Assembly: GCF_001487105.1 (NCBI RefSeq)
Contig: NZ_LN913000.1
Span: forward strand, 372,001-436,000
Source: Mediterraneibacter massiliensis
GTDB taxonomy: Bacteria; Bacillota; Clostridia; Lachnospirales; Lachnospiraceae
Direction of reading: 5' to 3'
DNA length: 64,000 bases
Positions 7,661-16,995 of the stretch are shown in pieces. The notes below the pieces were generated by a model. That model was given only the letters and a program-made list of their open reading frames with translations. It was not told where the DNA came from and ran no database searches. Made by a program: the position numbers and the translations under genes. Each line of letters starts with the position of its first letter. The stretch's first letter is position 1.

Positions 7661-8953
7661 ATGGAGCAATATATTATCAAAGGCGGCAATCCGCTTGTGG
7701 GTGAAGTGGAAATAGGCGGCGCCAAGAATGCGGCTTTAGCGATTTTGGCGGCAGCCATTATGACGGACGAAACAGTTCTGATCGATAACCTGCCGGATGT
7801 AAATGACATTAATGTTATGTTGGAAGCAATCAGCGGGATTGGAGCTACTGTACAGCGGCTGGACAGACATACAGTTAAGATCAATGGAAGCGCTATCGGT
7901 AGTTTTAATATCGAATATGATTATATCAAGAAGATAAGAGCGTCCTACTATTTATTGGGGGCGCTGCTTGGAAAGTATAAAAGAGCAGAGGTGGCTCTTC
8001 CCGGGGGATGTAATATAGGGAGCCGACCGATCGATCAGCATCTGAAAGGTTTCCGAGCCCTGGGTGCGGATGTAGATATTGAACACGGGAAGATCGTGGC
8101 AGATGCGGAGCAGCTTCGGGGTACGCATCTATATTTTGACGTTGTCTCTGTTGGAGCGACGATCAATGTCATGATGACCGCAGCGATGGCAGATGGAATC
8201 ACAATCATGGAAAATGTAGCGAAAGAACCGCATGTTGTAGATGTTGCTAACTTTTTAAACAGTATGGGAGCAAATATCCGGGGCGCAGGGACAGATGTGA
8301 TTAAGATCCGCGGCGTGAAGACACTTCACAAATCAGAATATTCCATTATACCGGATCAGATCGAAGCGGGGACTTTTATGTTTGCCGCAGCCTGTACAAA
8401 AGGGGATGTGACAGTTTTAAATGTGATCCCAAAACATTTAGATGCGACAATCTCTAAATTGGTCGATATTGGATGTGAAGTGGAAGAGTTTGATGATGCA
8501 GTAAGAGTAGTCGCAAAGAAGAGACTTAGAAGCACACAGGTGAAAACGCTGCCATATCCAGGATATCCGACAGATATGCAGCCGCAGATCGGAGTGGCGC
8601 TGGCACTTGCGGAGGGAACCAGTACGATCACAGAGAGTATTTTTGAAAACAGATTTAAATATCTGGATGAATTGGCGAGAATGGGGGCAGCTATCAAAGT
8701 AGAAGGAAATTCTGCTACCATTGAAGGTGTAGAGAAATTTTCGGGTGCGAGAGTCAGTGCGCCGGATCTTAGAGCGGGAGCAGCACTCTGCATCGCAGGA
8801 CTTGCGACAGACGGGATCACCATTATAGATGATATCGTATATATTCAGAGAGGATACGAATGTTTTGAACAGAAACTGCAAAGTTTGGGCGGTATGATCG
8901 AAAAAGTATCCAGCGAGAAAGAAATACAAAAATTTAAGCTGAAGGTTGGCTGA
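7661..8953 (+). CDS. murA: UDP-N-acetylglucosamine 1-carboxyvinyltransferase
   Basis: The 430-residue enzyme transfers enolpyruvate from PEP to UDP-GlcNAc, the first committed step of peptidoglycan synthesis in the cytosol. The visible signature residues are K22-N23 (GGAKNAALAI) and the fosfomycin-reactive C117 in LPGGCNIGSRP, so the protein should be fosfomycin-sensitive at the target level. Length is normal. Firmicutes usually carry two copies (murA and murZ/murAB); which paralogue this is cannot be decided here. GAGGTG lies 5 nt before the ATG. Confidence 0.95.
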   Translation: MEQYIIKGGNPLVGEVEIGGAKNAALAILAAAIMTDETVLIDNLPDVNDINVMLEAISGIGATVQRLDRHTVKINGSAIGSFNIEYDYIKKIRASYYLLGALLGKYKRAEVALPGGCNIGSRPIDQHLKGFRALGADVDIEHGKIVADAEQLRGTHLYFDVVSVGATINVMMTAAMADGITIMENVAKEPHVVDVANFLNSMGANIRGAGTDVIKIRGVKTLHKSEYSIIPDQIEAGTFMFAAACTKGDVTVLNVIPKHLDATISKLVDIGCEVEEFDDAVRVVAKKRLRSTQVKTLPYPGYPTDMQPQIGVALALAEGTSTITESIFENRFKYLDELARMGAAIKVEGNSATIEGVEKFSGARVSAPDLRAGAALCIAGLATDGITIIDDIVYIQRGYECFEQKLQSLGGMIEKVSSEKEIQKFKLKVG

Positions 8954-9096
8954 TGCTTAAGCTGAAATGTCGGAAAAAATTCAGTATGGATTTCAAAAAA
9001 CAGATAGAACGTGTAGTACTTAACTGTATGGATACAGAAAAAGTGCTGCACGTTTTTGCATTGTACGCAAAACATATCGTATGTGTACATTTTTGA
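8953..9096 (+). CDS. Possible 47-residue leader-type ORF overlapping murA stop
   Basis: An ATG overlaps the murA stop as TGATG, and the frame stays open for 47 basic residues (MLKLKCRKKFSMDFKKQIER at the N-terminus). Overlap suggests reinitiation, but there is no separate Shine-Dalgarno and no recognisable domain. It may be noncoding sequence. Confidence 0.2.
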   Translation: MLKLKCRKKFSMDFKKQIERVVLNCMDTEKVLHVFALYAKHIVCVHF

Positions 9097-9220
9097 CAGA
9101 AGAACTTGCGGCATCAGCAGTGGACAAAGTATTGACTTTTATGTACCGGAATGGGAAAATCTATAACAGAAGGGTACAGATTTACCAAGCATCGACAAAG
9201 AGATAAGAGGGAGGAAAATG

Positions 9221-10651
9221 ATGGAAGGCGGAAGATACAGCAGAGAGCGGCGCGAGGCAATGCGCAGAAGGCGAGCAAGACAGGTAAGGAAGCAGATGGC
9301 AGTGCTAGGAGGGGGGATTCTGGTTTTTGTTCTGGCAGTTTCGGTTGTCGGTGTAAATATATATAAAAATTCAAAAGAAAAAAAGCAGCGCGCACTTGTT
9401 AAAAGTGCTGTAGAATCCTGCTATGGGGCATTTGCCGCAGCAAAACAGGAGACTGTTCAGACTGCTGATGTAGACAAAGAAGAAGCGGATTTTGCGGATT
9501 GGTTTATCAAGCAGTATTCTCAGCAGGCGAAAGGGGTACTTTTAGAAAAGGCAGAAAAAGGGAAGATCACACAGAAAGATATCTATGAGGCGACTGGAGA
9601 GACTTTACAGGTACTAGAAGACAGGAGAAAAGGATGGCTTGCGGACGAGCAGACAGCAGAGGAACATCAGATCTACTTGCGGGAAAGCAAGGGAAAGAAA
9701 AAGGCAGAGATAACTGTGGCAGGAGATATCTGTTTTGCAGAGGATGGTTTCGTGCTTGACCATTATGATGAGACAGAAGGATTAGAAGCCTGCATTTCTC
9801 CTGAAATTTTAGACATGACAACACAGGCAGATGTATTTTATTTGAATCATGAATATTGTGTCAGTGAAAGGGGAGAGCCTCTGGAAGGAAAACTATATAC
9901 ATTCAGAGCTAAGCCGGAGCGTATGGAACTTTTGCATCAGATGGGGACAGATCTGGTCTCTCTTGCCAATAACCACGTATATGATTACGGTGAGGAGGCT
10001 CTCTTAGATACGCTGGAGTATTTGGATGGAGCAAAATTGCCTTATGTGGGGGGCGGAAAAGATAAAGAGGAAGCTGTACGGCCGGTATATTTTATCGTGA
10101 ATGGAATCAAGATCGGTTTTGTGGCGGCGACAAATGCGGAGATTGTATATTATACGCCTGCAGCTACGGAAGATTCCCCGGGCGTATTGGAGGCGTATGA
10201 TACGACAGAATATAAGCAGATCATCAAAGAAGCCTCCCAGGAATGCGATTATCTGATCGCCTATATTCATTGGGGACCGGAGGACACAAATCAGTATGCA
10301 GATTATCAGACAGAGCAGGGGCGCGAATTTCTTGCCTCCGGAGCAGATATTGTGGTCGGCGGACATCCGCATGTACTGCAAGGGATCGAATACGCAGACG
10401 GAAAACCGATCATATACAGTATGGGAGATTTTTGGTTCAATGATGAGACGAAATATACGGGACTCTTAAAGCTGGAGATCACGTATGATGGTCTGCAAGA
10501 GATGTCTTTTGTCCCTTGCCTGCAGACTGGGTATACGACGCAGTACATAAGCGACAAGGCTGAACAAAGAGAGATGTATGATTTTCTGCAAGGGCTTTCT
10601 CCAAATGCGGTCATTGATGATGCAGGAGTGATCACGCAGAAAAACGAATAG
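9221..10651 (+). CDS. CapA family protein (PGA_cap metallophosphatase fold), membrane anchored
   Basis: The protein is about 476 residues. A very basic N-terminus (RERREAMRRRRARQVRKQ) is followed by one membrane span (about residues 27-49), so the C-terminal domain should be outside the cell. That domain (about 165-460) carries the calcineurin-like CapA motifs: GDICFAED, NHEYC, ANNHVYDYG, IHWG and GGHPHVLQGIE. CapA proteins act in poly-gamma-glutamate capsule synthesis or release, but many Firmicutes homologues sit outside capsule operons and their role is open. ATG at 9218 or 9221 is possible; 9221 has better spacing to the GGGAGG site. Confidence 0.85.
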   Translation: MEGGRYSRERREAMRRRRARQVRKQMAVLGGGILVFVLAVSVVGVNIYKNSKEKKQRALVKSAVESCYGAFAAAKQETVQTADVDKEEADFADWFIKQYSQQAKGVLLEKAEKGKITQKDIYEATGETLQVLEDRRKGWLADEQTAEEHQIYLRESKGKKKAEITVAGDICFAEDGFVLDHYDETEGLEACISPEILDMTTQADVFYLNHEYCVSERGEPLEGKLYTFRAKPERMELLHQMGTDLVSLANNHVYDYGEEALLDTLEYLDGAKLPYVGGGKDKEEAVRPVYFIVNGIKIGFVAATNAEIVYYTPAATEDSPGVLEAYDTTEYKQIIKEASQECDYLIAYIHWGPEDTNQYADYQTEQGREFLASGADIVVGGHPHVLQGIEYADGKPIIYSMGDFWFNDETKYTGLLKLEITYDGLQEMSFVPCLQTGYTTQYISDKAEQREMYDFLQGLSPNAVIDDAGVITQKNE

Positions 10652-10680
10652 CAGATTTCAGCCAAATGATAAAATACATA

Positions 10681-10709
10681 TTGACATTTTCCCTGATACA
10701 GTGTAAAGT
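10681..10709 (+). promoter_or_regulatory. Probable metK promoter
   Basis: A consensus TTGACA (10681-10686) stands 17 bp from TAAAGT (10704-10709), with the SAM riboswitch beginning about 35 nt after the predicted start. The -10 is only a partial match. Confidence 0.45.
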
Positions 10710-10748
10710 TCCTATTGAACCAAATAAAATGAAATAGTGTAAACTTTC

Positions 10749-10848
10749 TCTTATTCAGAGCAGTGGAGACACAAAGGGTCTGGGAAGCTGCGGCAACCCC
10801 TTCATTTAAGGAAGGTGCCAACCTGAGCGAGTAATCGAACAATAAGAG
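10749..10848 (+). promoter_or_regulatory. SAM-I (S-box) riboswitch aptamer
   Basis: P1 is CTCTTATT (10749-10756) with AATAAGAG (10841-10848). Between them are the S-box landmarks: AGAGCAGTGGAG, GGGTCTGGGAAGC, GCGGCAACC and GGTGCCAACCTGAGC, ending in the conserved GAGTAATCGAACAATAAG region. It precedes metK, a classic target: SAM binding stabilises P1 and lets the terminator at 10867-10893 form. AACAAT (10839-10844) can alternatively pair with ATTGTT (10850-10855), which would compete with P1. Confidence 0.95.
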
Positions 10849-10866
10849 GATTGTTATGAGATAACG

Positions 10867-10893
10867 ACAGTCCGCTTTGTGTGGGCTGTTTTT
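10867..10893 (+). terminator. SAM riboswitch expression-platform terminator
   Basis: ACAGTCC (10867-10873) pairs with GGGCTGT (10883-10889), one G-U pair included, followed by a run of five T. It lies between the aptamer and the metK start, as expected for transcription attenuation. Confidence 0.8.
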
Positions 10894-10992
10894 GTTGGCG
10901 GGAATTTGTACAGCGTCTCCTGGAAAGGAAGCTGTCCATATCCAGACGAAAACAGGACATACAGGAGAGAAAGTGAAGAAAGGAGTTGTACT

Positions 10993-12183
10993 ATGGAAAA
11001 AGTATTGTTTACATCTGAATCGGTAACAGAAGGACATCCGGATAAAATGTGCGATCAGATCTCCGATGCGATCCTGGACGCTTTGATGGAACAGGATCCT
11101 ATGAGCCGTGTGGCATGTGAGACATGCTGTACGACGGGTCTGGTGATGGTAATGGGTGAGATTACGACCAATGCGTATGTGGATATTCCCAAAATCGTAA
11201 GAGAGACGGTGCGCGAGATTGGCTATACCAGAGGAAAATATGGGTTTGACGCAGATACATGCGGCGTTGTCACGACTATTGACGAGCAGTCGGCAGATAT
11301 TGCTCTTGGAGTAGATAAAGCTCTGGAGGCAAAAGAACATATAATGGAGGAGCAGGATATTGAGGCGATCGGCGCCGGAGATCAAGGGATGATGTTCGGA
11401 TATGCTTCTGATGAAACGGAGGAATATATGCCTTATCCGATTGCTATGGCACATAAACTAGCACGGCAGCTTACCAAGGTGCGCAAGGATGGGACTCTTG
11501 CCTATCTGCGTCCGGACGGAAAGACGCAGGTCACGGTGGAATACGACGAGGAAGGCATTCCTAAACGTTTGGATGCAGTCGTGCTTTCTACACAGCACGA
11601 TCCGGATGTGACACAGGAGCAGATACACAAAGATATCAAAAAATACGTATTTGATGTGGTGATTCCGGAGACTATGATTGATGAAGAAACAAAATTTTTC
11701 ATCAATCCTACAGGAAGGTTTGTAATAGGCGGCCCGCATGGAGACAGTGGCCTGACGGGTAGGAAGATCATTGTTGATACGTACGGTGGAATGGCAAGTC
11801 ATGGAGGCGGCGCTTTTTCCGGTAAGGATTGTACAAAGGTGGACAGGTCTGCGGCATATGCGGCGAGATATGCGGCGAAAAATATTGTGGCAGCAGGGCT
11901 TGCAAAAAAATGTGAGATCCAGCTTTCGTATGCGATCGGAGTTGCCCAGCCGACTTCTGTTATGGTAAATACATATGGAACAGGAAAGATAGCAGACGCG
12001 GAACTGGTAAAAATCATAAGAGAGAATTTTGATCTGCGTCCGGCGGGTATCATCCAAATGTTGGATCTGCGTCGTCCAATCTATAAACAGACGGCTGCTT
12101 ACGGGCATTTTGGACGTAACGATCTGAATCTTCCATGGGAAAAACTGGATAAAGTAGATGTACTGAAAAAATATATCGGATAA
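10993..12183 (+). CDS. metK: S-adenosylmethionine synthetase
   Basis: The 396-residue enzyme forms SAM from methionine and ATP. Visible landmarks are [14 protein letters not shown] at the N-terminus, [12 protein letters not shown], and the phosphate/metal segment [13 protein letters not shown] with the following DTYGG and [12 protein letters not shown] motifs. The start is fixed by AGGAG (10981-10985) 7 nt before the ATG. The longer open frame upstream reads through the riboswitch terminator and is not coding. Expression should fall when SAM is plentiful through the upstream riboswitch. Confidence 0.97.
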   Translation: MEKVLFTSESVTEGHPDKMCDQISDAILDALMEQDPMSRVACETCCTTGLVMVMGEITTNAYVDIPKIVRETVREIGYTRGKYGFDADTCGVVTTIDEQSADIALGVDKALEAKEHIMEEQDIEAIGAGDQGMMFGYASDETEEYMPYPIAMAHKLARQLTKVRKDGTLAYLRPDGKTQVTVEYDEEGIPKRLDAVVLSTQHDPDVTQEQIHKDIKKYVFDVVIPETMIDEETKFFINPTGRFVIGGPHGDSGLTGRKIIVDTYGGMASHGGGAFSGKDCTKVDRSAAYAARYAAKNIVAAGLAKKCEIQLSYAIGVAQPTSVMVNTYGTGKIADAELVKIIRENFDLRPAGIIQMLDLRRPIYKQTAAYGHFGRNDLNLPWEKLDKVDVLKKYIG

Positions 12184-12229
12184 TACCGTAAAGATATTGT
12201 AAAGGACTGTGGTTTGCGTATCCGAAATA

Positions 12230-12259
12230 TTGAATTTAACATGCGCAGTATGGTATACT
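12230..12259 (+). promoter_or_regulatory. Possible promoter of the kinase/ktr operon
   Basis: TTGAAT (12230-12235), an 18-bp spacer and TATACT (12254-12259) predict a start near 12266. That is upstream of the hairpin at 12292-12328, so the hairpin could attenuate this transcript. Confidence 0.4.
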
Positions 12260-12291
12260 AAATCATTATAGGATTTAAACCAGGTGCGGAT

Positions 12292-12328
12292 AAAAAGGCG
12301 GGCGCCGTTTGGAAGTGCCTGCCTTTTT
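12292..12328 (+). terminator. Intrinsic terminator after metK (possible attenuator for the next operon)
   Basis: AAAAAGGCGGGC (12292-12303) pairs with GCCTGCCTTTTT (12317-12328) with one G-U pair and a T run. It lies 36 nt before the histidine kinase start. Confidence 0.75.
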
Positions 12329-12363
12329 CAGAATCCTATTATGAAAAAGGAAAGGAGCCGGCT

Positions 12364-13419
12364 ATGAAATTAAAGACAAAATTGATCATTGCGTTTATGA
12401 CAGTCATGATTCTTCCGACTATTTTTACGACAGTTGCGATGTATACATTTTCGTCGCGCAAGGTCAACGAGATCCAACAAATTTATCTCCTGATCGTATT
12501 TTTGACAGCAGCGCTTCTTATATACTGGATCTATCGTACTGTATCCGTACCATTGACAAAGCTGCAGCGGGCTGCGCGCAATATAAAGGAAGGAAACCTG
12601 GACTTTGAGATCAAGAGAGAGGCTGATGATGAAATCGGTCAGCTGTGCCAGGATTTTGAGGAGATGAGATTGCGCCTGAAAGCAAACGCAGAGGAAAAGG
12701 TGGCATATGACAAGGAGAATAAAGAACTCATCAGCAATATATCCCATGATCTAAAAACGCCGATCACGGCGATCAAAGGGTATGTGGAAGGAATCATGGA
12801 CGGAGTGGCGGATACCCCTGAAAAAATGGACAGGTATATCAAAACCATATATAATAAGGCTAATGAGATGGATCTGTTGATCAATGAGCTGACGCTGTAT
12901 TCTAAAATAGATACAAACCGTATTCCGTATAATTTCACAACGATCTCGGCAAAAAATTATTTTGGAGATTGTGCAGAGGATTTATATATGGAATTAGAAG
13001 CGAAAGGCGTTCAATTTGTATACCGCAACTATGTGGAGACAGATTCTAAGGTGATCGTAGATCCGGAACAGCTTAGGCGGGTTATCAATAATATCGTTTC
13101 AAATTCCCTGAAATATATGGATAAGCCAAAGGGAAAGATTACGATGAATCTAAAGGACGTAGGGGATTTTATCCAGGTAGAACTAGGAGATAATGGAAAG
13201 GGGATCACGGCAAAAGATCTGCCCTATATATTTGACCGTTTTTACAGGACGGACGCTTCCAGAAATTCTTCAAAAGGAGGAAGCGGGATCGGACTTTCCA
13301 TTGTAAAAAAGATCGTAGAAGAACATGGCGGAAATATCTGGGCGACCAGTGAAGAAGGGGTTGGAACGACCATGTATTTTGTAGTAAGAAAATATCAGGA
13401 GGTACCGATGGATGAGTAA
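12364..13419 (+). CDS. Sensor histidine kinase, intramembrane-sensing type
   Basis: The 351-residue kinase has two membrane spans (about residues 5-28 and 40-58) separated by a loop of only about 10 residues. A HAMP domain (about 59-110), the phospho-acceptor H128 in NISHDLKTP, and an HATPase domain with N, G1, F and G2 boxes (NIVSNSLKY, DNGKGI, DRFYR, GSGIGLS) follow. With almost no extracellular part, it probably senses within the membrane or inside the cell. It overlaps the response regulator by 8 bp and leads the potassium uptake genes, so ion or osmotic status is a reasonable signal; that is inferred. Confidence 0.93.
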   Translation: MKLKTKLIIAFMTVMILPTIFTTVAMYTFSSRKVNEIQQIYLLIVFLTAALLIYWIYRTVSVPLTKLQRAARNIKEGNLDFEIKREADDEIGQLCQDFEEMRLRLKANAEEKVAYDKENKELISNISHDLKTPITAIKGYVEGIMDGVADTPEKMDRYIKTIYNKANEMDLLINELTLYSKIDTNRIPYNFTTISAKNYFGDCAEDLYMELEAKGVQFVYRNYVETDSKVIVDPEQLRRVINNIVSNSLKYMDKPKGKITMNLKDVGDFIQVELGDNGKGITAKDLPYIFDRFYRTDASRNSSKGGSGIGLSIVKKIVEEHGGNIWATSEEGVGTTMYFVVRKYQEVPMDE

Positions 13420-14104
13420 ACGTATTTTGATCGTGGAAGATGAAGAAAGCATCGCAGAACTGGAACGAGATTATTTGGAATTAAGCGGTTTTGAAGTAGA
13501 GGTTGCGACAGATGGAGAAGTTGGCCTGCAAAAAGGGCTGGATGAAGATTTTGATCTTATCATCCTGGATCTGATGCTCCCGGGAGTAGATGGGTTTGAA
13601 ATCTGCCGTCAGGTGCGCGATCAGAAAAACACGCCGATCATCATGGTGTCGGCGAAAAAAGACGATATTGATAAAATACGGGGACTTGGATTGGGTGCGG
13701 ATGATTATATGACGAAACCTTTCAGTCCAAGTGAACTGGTGGCGCGTGTAAAGGCACATCTTGCGAGATATGAACGTCTGATAGGCAGTACGGCAGAAGA
13801 AAATGAGATTATAGAAATACGCGGTCTGAAGATCGATACAACAGCAAGACGGGTATGGGTCAACGGAGAAGAACGCTCTTTTACAACGAAAGAGTTCGAT
13901 CTTCTTACATTTCTTGCAAAACATCCAAACCATGTATATACAAAAGAAGAATTGTTCCGGGAGATATGGGACATGGAATCGATCGGGGATATTGCGACCG
14001 TGACTGTGCATATTAAGAAAATAAGGGAAAAAATAGAGTATGATACCTCACACCCGCAGTATATCGAGACGATTTGGGGCGTGGGTTATCGGTTTAAGGT
14101 ATAA
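13412..14104 (+). CDS. OmpR/PhoB family response regulator
   Basis: The 230-residue protein has a receiver domain (acidic pocket E9-D10-E11 region, phospho-acceptor D53 in LIILDLMLPGVDG, and the conserved KPF lysine in YMTKPFSP) and a C-terminal winged helix (about residues 135-230, ending IETIWGVGYRFKV). It overlaps the kinase gene by 8 bp and its TAA overlaps the next ATG by one base, so kinase, regulator and ktrB are translationally coupled. Confidence 0.95.
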   Translation: MSKRILIVEDEESIAELERDYLELSGFEVEVATDGEVGLQKGLDEDFDLIILDLMLPGVDGFEICRQVRDQKNTPIIMVSAKKDDIDKIRGLGLGADDYMTKPFSPSELVARVKAHLARYERLIGSTAEENEIIEIRGLKIDTTARRVWVNGEERSFTTKEFDLLTFLAKHPNHVYTKEELFREIWDMESIGDIATVTVHIKKIREKIEYDTSHPQYIETIWGVGYRFKV

Positions 14105-15519
14105 TGGACACGAAGCAATATAGTGATAAAAAATATGAAAATCACAAAAAAACAATGAAAAAATTGAGACTTACGACTATGCAAAGGATTGCCATGGGCT
14201 TTTTAGGCATTATTTTGCTGGGCGGCGTACTTTTATGGCTGCCGATCTGCAACCAGAAGCCGATCGCATTTTTTGACTCTCTCTTTACATCCGTTTCTGC
14301 AGTCTGCGTGACAGGACTTGTGACGATCGTTCCGGCGGAACAGTTCACCCTTTTGGGAAAACTGGTTTTGCTGCTTCTGATCCAGATCGGAGGTCTGGGA
14401 GTCATTGCGTGTACAATCGCATTTTTTCTGGCTCTTCGCCGCAGGATCACGATGAAAGAGCGGGTGGTGATACAGCAGGCGTATGGATTGGATACACTGA
14501 CAGGTCTTGTCAGGTTTATCATCCGCATTTTAAAAGGAACACTGCTCATAGAAGGAATAGGAGCAGTCTTGTTTTCTTTGCAGTTTATCCCAGAATATGG
14601 AGTGTATCCCGGAATAGGATATGGTATTTTCCATGCAATCTCCGCATTTTGCAATGCGGGAATAGACATATTAGGGCAGAATAGTTTTATTGACTATGTG
14701 GGCTCCCCGCTTGTAAATCTTACGACGATGTTTTTGATCGTGATGGGCGGATTAGGTTTTCCTGTATGGCATGATATCCACGTCAATACGAAAAAAGTGC
14801 TGAAGGGAAGAAAGCCAAAAGGCAGACTGATAAAAAGGCTGGGACTGCAGAGCAAAATCGTGCTGACCATGACAGCGGCGCTGCTTTTGCTGGGAACTGC
14901 CGGCTTTTTCCTTTTAGAATACAATAATCCGGAGACAATGAAGAATTTTAGCCTGGGGCAGAAACTGATGGCTTCTGGATTCCAGTCTGTTACAACAAGG
15001 ACAGCCGGTTTTGCGGCAGTGCCGCAGGGAGGCCTTACAGAAGGTTCTAAGCTTTTGGGGTGTGTTCTAATGTTTATCGGTGGCTCCCCTGCCGGAACCG
15101 CAGGCGGTGTTAAGACGACTACAATAGCAATGCTGCTTTTGACAGCTCTGTCTGTCTTGAGAGGCAGGAAGGACACGGAGTGCTTTGGAAGAAAGCTGGA
15201 TGACTCGATCGTTCGTTCCGGTATTACGATCACACTGGTGACTTTTTTATTTTGGCTTATTGGAACAGGGGTGATCACTGTGCTGGAGCCGAGGGCAGAG
15301 TATCTGGATATTATGTATGAGACAACGTCCGCGATCGGTACAGTGGGATTGTCTGCGGATCTGACACCGTCTCTTTCGAGGGCGAGCCAGGTCGTGCTGA
15401 TGATATTGATGTATGCAGGCAGAATCGGTCCCATGACGATGGCGTTAGTATTTGCGGGAAAGGCAAGGGCAGGCACGCAGTTCAGAGAACTGCCGGAGAA
15501 ACGGATTATGTTAGGATAG
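14104..15519 (+). CDS. ktrB: TrkH/KtrB family potassium uptake channel subunit
   Basis: The 471-residue integral membrane protein has four M1-P-M2 repeats. Selectivity-filter-like loops include SAVCVTGLVT, SAFCNAGIDI, TTRTAGFA and SAIGTVGLS, each with the conserved central glycine. It should form the K+ (often Na+-coupled) translocating dimer. Its RCK partner ktrA follows after 13 bp and the two-component genes precede it with overlap, making one four-gene operon. Confidence 0.93.
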   Translation: MDTKQYSDKKYENHKKTMKKLRLTTMQRIAMGFLGIILLGGVLLWLPICNQKPIAFFDSLFTSVSAVCVTGLVTIVPAEQFTLLGKLVLLLLIQIGGLGVIACTIAFFLALRRRITMKERVVIQQAYGLDTLTGLVRFIIRILKGTLLIEGIGAVLFSLQFIPEYGVYPGIGYGIFHAISAFCNAGIDILGQNSFIDYVGSPLVNLTTMFLIVMGGLGFPVWHDIHVNTKKVLKGRKPKGRLIKRLGLQSKIVLTMTAALLLLGTAGFFLLEYNNPETMKNFSLGQKLMASGFQSVTTRTAGFAAVPQGGLTEGSKLLGCVLMFIGGSPAGTAGGVKTTTIAMLLLTALSVLRGRKDTECFGRKLDDSIVRSGITITLVTFLFWLIGTGVITVLEPRAEYLDIMYETTSAIGTVGLSADLTPSLSRASQVVLMILMYAGRIGPMTMALVFAGKARAGTQFRELPEKRIMLG

Positions 15520-15532
15520 GAGAACACAAAAT

Positions 15533-16183
15533 ATGAGAAAGCAGTTTGCTGTGTTTGGATTGGGAAGTTTTGGATGGAGTGTGGCTTTGACACTGGAGAG
15601 TCTTGGATGTGACGTGCTGGTGGTAGACAAGTCCTATGAAAAAATACAAGAGATAGCAGATCAAGTGTCCTATGCAATGCGGGCAGATGTGGCTGATCCG
15701 GAGGCAATGCAGGCGCTTGGAGGACGGAACTTGGACGGGGCTGTAGTGGCCATATCAGAAAGTCTGGAAGCAAGTATCATGGCAACGATGCTGAGCAAAG
15801 AGATGGGGATTCCCTATGTGCTGGCAAAAGCACAGGACAACCTGCAGGGTACGATCCTTGAAAAAGTAGGTGCAGATTCTGTTGTTTATCCCGAAAGGGA
15901 GATGGGAAGCCGGGTGGCGAAGAATCTGGTGTCGAATACATTTTCCGACTGGATCGAACTCTCGTCAGAATACAGTATGGCAGAAAGCAAAGTACCTGAA
16001 AAATGGGTGGGAAGGAGCCTTTCTGAATTAAAGGTTCGAGAAAAATATGGAATCAATGTGGTTGGGATCATCCAGAATGAGCAGGTAAATGTAACGTTTG
16101 ATCCGCATGCGCCGCTTCCTGAGGACGGGATCTTGATCATTATAGGAGCAACTTCTGTATTGGAAAGATTTCATATGGAATAA
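15533..16183 (+). CDS. ktrA: KtrA/TrkA family RCK potassium channel regulatory subunit
   Basis: The 216-residue protein has an N-terminal RCK Rossmann domain (FGLGSFGWSVALTLESLG, nucleotide loop, then VVDKSYEKI) and a C-terminal RCK_C domain (about residues 140-215). KtrA rings bind ATP/ADP, and in many Firmicutes c-di-AMP at the RCK_C domain, to gate KtrB. Size and order are typical of a KtrAB pair. Confidence 0.93.
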   Translation: MRKQFAVFGLGSFGWSVALTLESLGCDVLVVDKSYEKIQEIADQVSYAMRADVADPEAMQALGGRNLDGAVVAISESLEASIMATMLSKEMGIPYVLAKAQDNLQGTILEKVGADSVVYPEREMGSRVAKNLVSNTFSDWIELSSEYSMAESKVPEKWVGRSLSELKVREKYGINVVGIIQNEQVNVTFDPHAPLPEDGILIIIGATSVLERFHME

Positions 16184-16199
16184 CAGGGTGAAAATAGTG

Positions 16200-16991
16200 A
16201 TGATAACAAGTACGGGAAATCAGAAAGTAAAAGAATTGATACAACTCCAGAAAAAGAGCAAGATACGGAATAACGAAGGGGTTTTTATCGCAGAAGGCTC
16301 CAGGATCGTGCGTGAGATGCCGGCAGAACGAATCAAAAGTCTGTATGTGGCAGAGAGTTGGTGGAAACAGCACAAAAAAGAGATGGAAGAACTTCAGAAA
16401 AAACCGGAAATCCTTTCGGATCCTGTATTTGCCCATGTCTCTGACACAAAGAGTCCGCAGGGGATCTTGGCAGTCGTGCGGCAGATGGCGTATGATTTTT
16501 CAGATATTACCGGTATAAAGCAAGGGAAGAAAGCACATATTCTTGTATTGGATAATTTGCAGGATCCGGGAAATCTGGGAACCATATTCAGAACAGCAGA
16601 GGCCGCAGGCGCTACAGGTATCTTGCTGAGTGCAGACTGTGTGGATATATATAATCCTAAAGTCATCCGTTCTACGATGGGGGCTGTTTGCAGAGTTCCT
16701 TTTTACTATGCGGAAGATATATGCGGCGAGATACGGAAATTAAAGCAGGAAAAAATAAAAATATATGCGGCGCATCTAGAGGGAATACATGAATATGATG
16801 GAGAAGACTACAGAGATTCCTGCGCATTTCTGATAGGAAATGAAGGGAATGGGCTTAAGGAAGAAGTGGCTGCCTGCGCGGATGTCAAAGTACGTATCCC
16901 CATGCAGGGAAAGGCAGAATCTCTGAATGCGGCAGTCGCTTCTGCGATATTGATGTTTGAAGCAGGACGGCAGAGAAGAAAACAGAGGTGA
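16200..16991 (+). CDS. TrmH/SpoU family RNA 2'-O-ribose methyltransferase
   Basis: This SPOUT-class protein of about 263 residues has an N-terminal substrate-binding domain and the knotted SAM-binding C-terminus: [19 protein letters not shown] (motif 1), [23 protein letters not shown] (motif 2) and [17 protein letters not shown] (motif 3). Such proteins methylate a ribose in 23S rRNA or tRNA; the exact target cannot be read from sequence. ATG at 16200 is favoured by AGGGTG 9 nt upstream; a GTG at 16188 is in frame. The patatin-OTC gene starts 4 bp after the stop. Confidence 0.9.
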   Translation: MITSTGNQKVKELIQLQKKSKIRNNEGVFIAEGSRIVREMPAERIKSLYVAESWWKQHKKEMEELQKKPEILSDPVFAHVSDTKSPQGILAVVRQMAYDFSDITGIKQGKKAHILVLDNLQDPGNLGTIFRTAEAAGATGILLSADCVDIYNPKVIRSTMGAVCRVPFYYAEDICGEIRKLKQEKIKIYAAHLEGIHEYDGEDYRDSCAFLIGNEGNGLKEEVAACADVKVRIPMQGKAESLNAAVASAILMFEAGRQRRKQR

Positions 16992-16995
16992 ATTT

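Noticed and set aside
8953..9096. Confident small protein gene after murA
   Set aside because: Kept only at low confidence: no independent ribosome site and no recognised homologue.
10879..10992. N-terminal extension of metK
   Set aside because: The frame passes through the riboswitch terminator and lacks a ribosome site; the family start is at 10993.
10306..11454. 382-codon minus-strand frame opposite capA, the riboswitch and metK
   Set aside because: It would run through a SAM riboswitch and terminator; no start signal.
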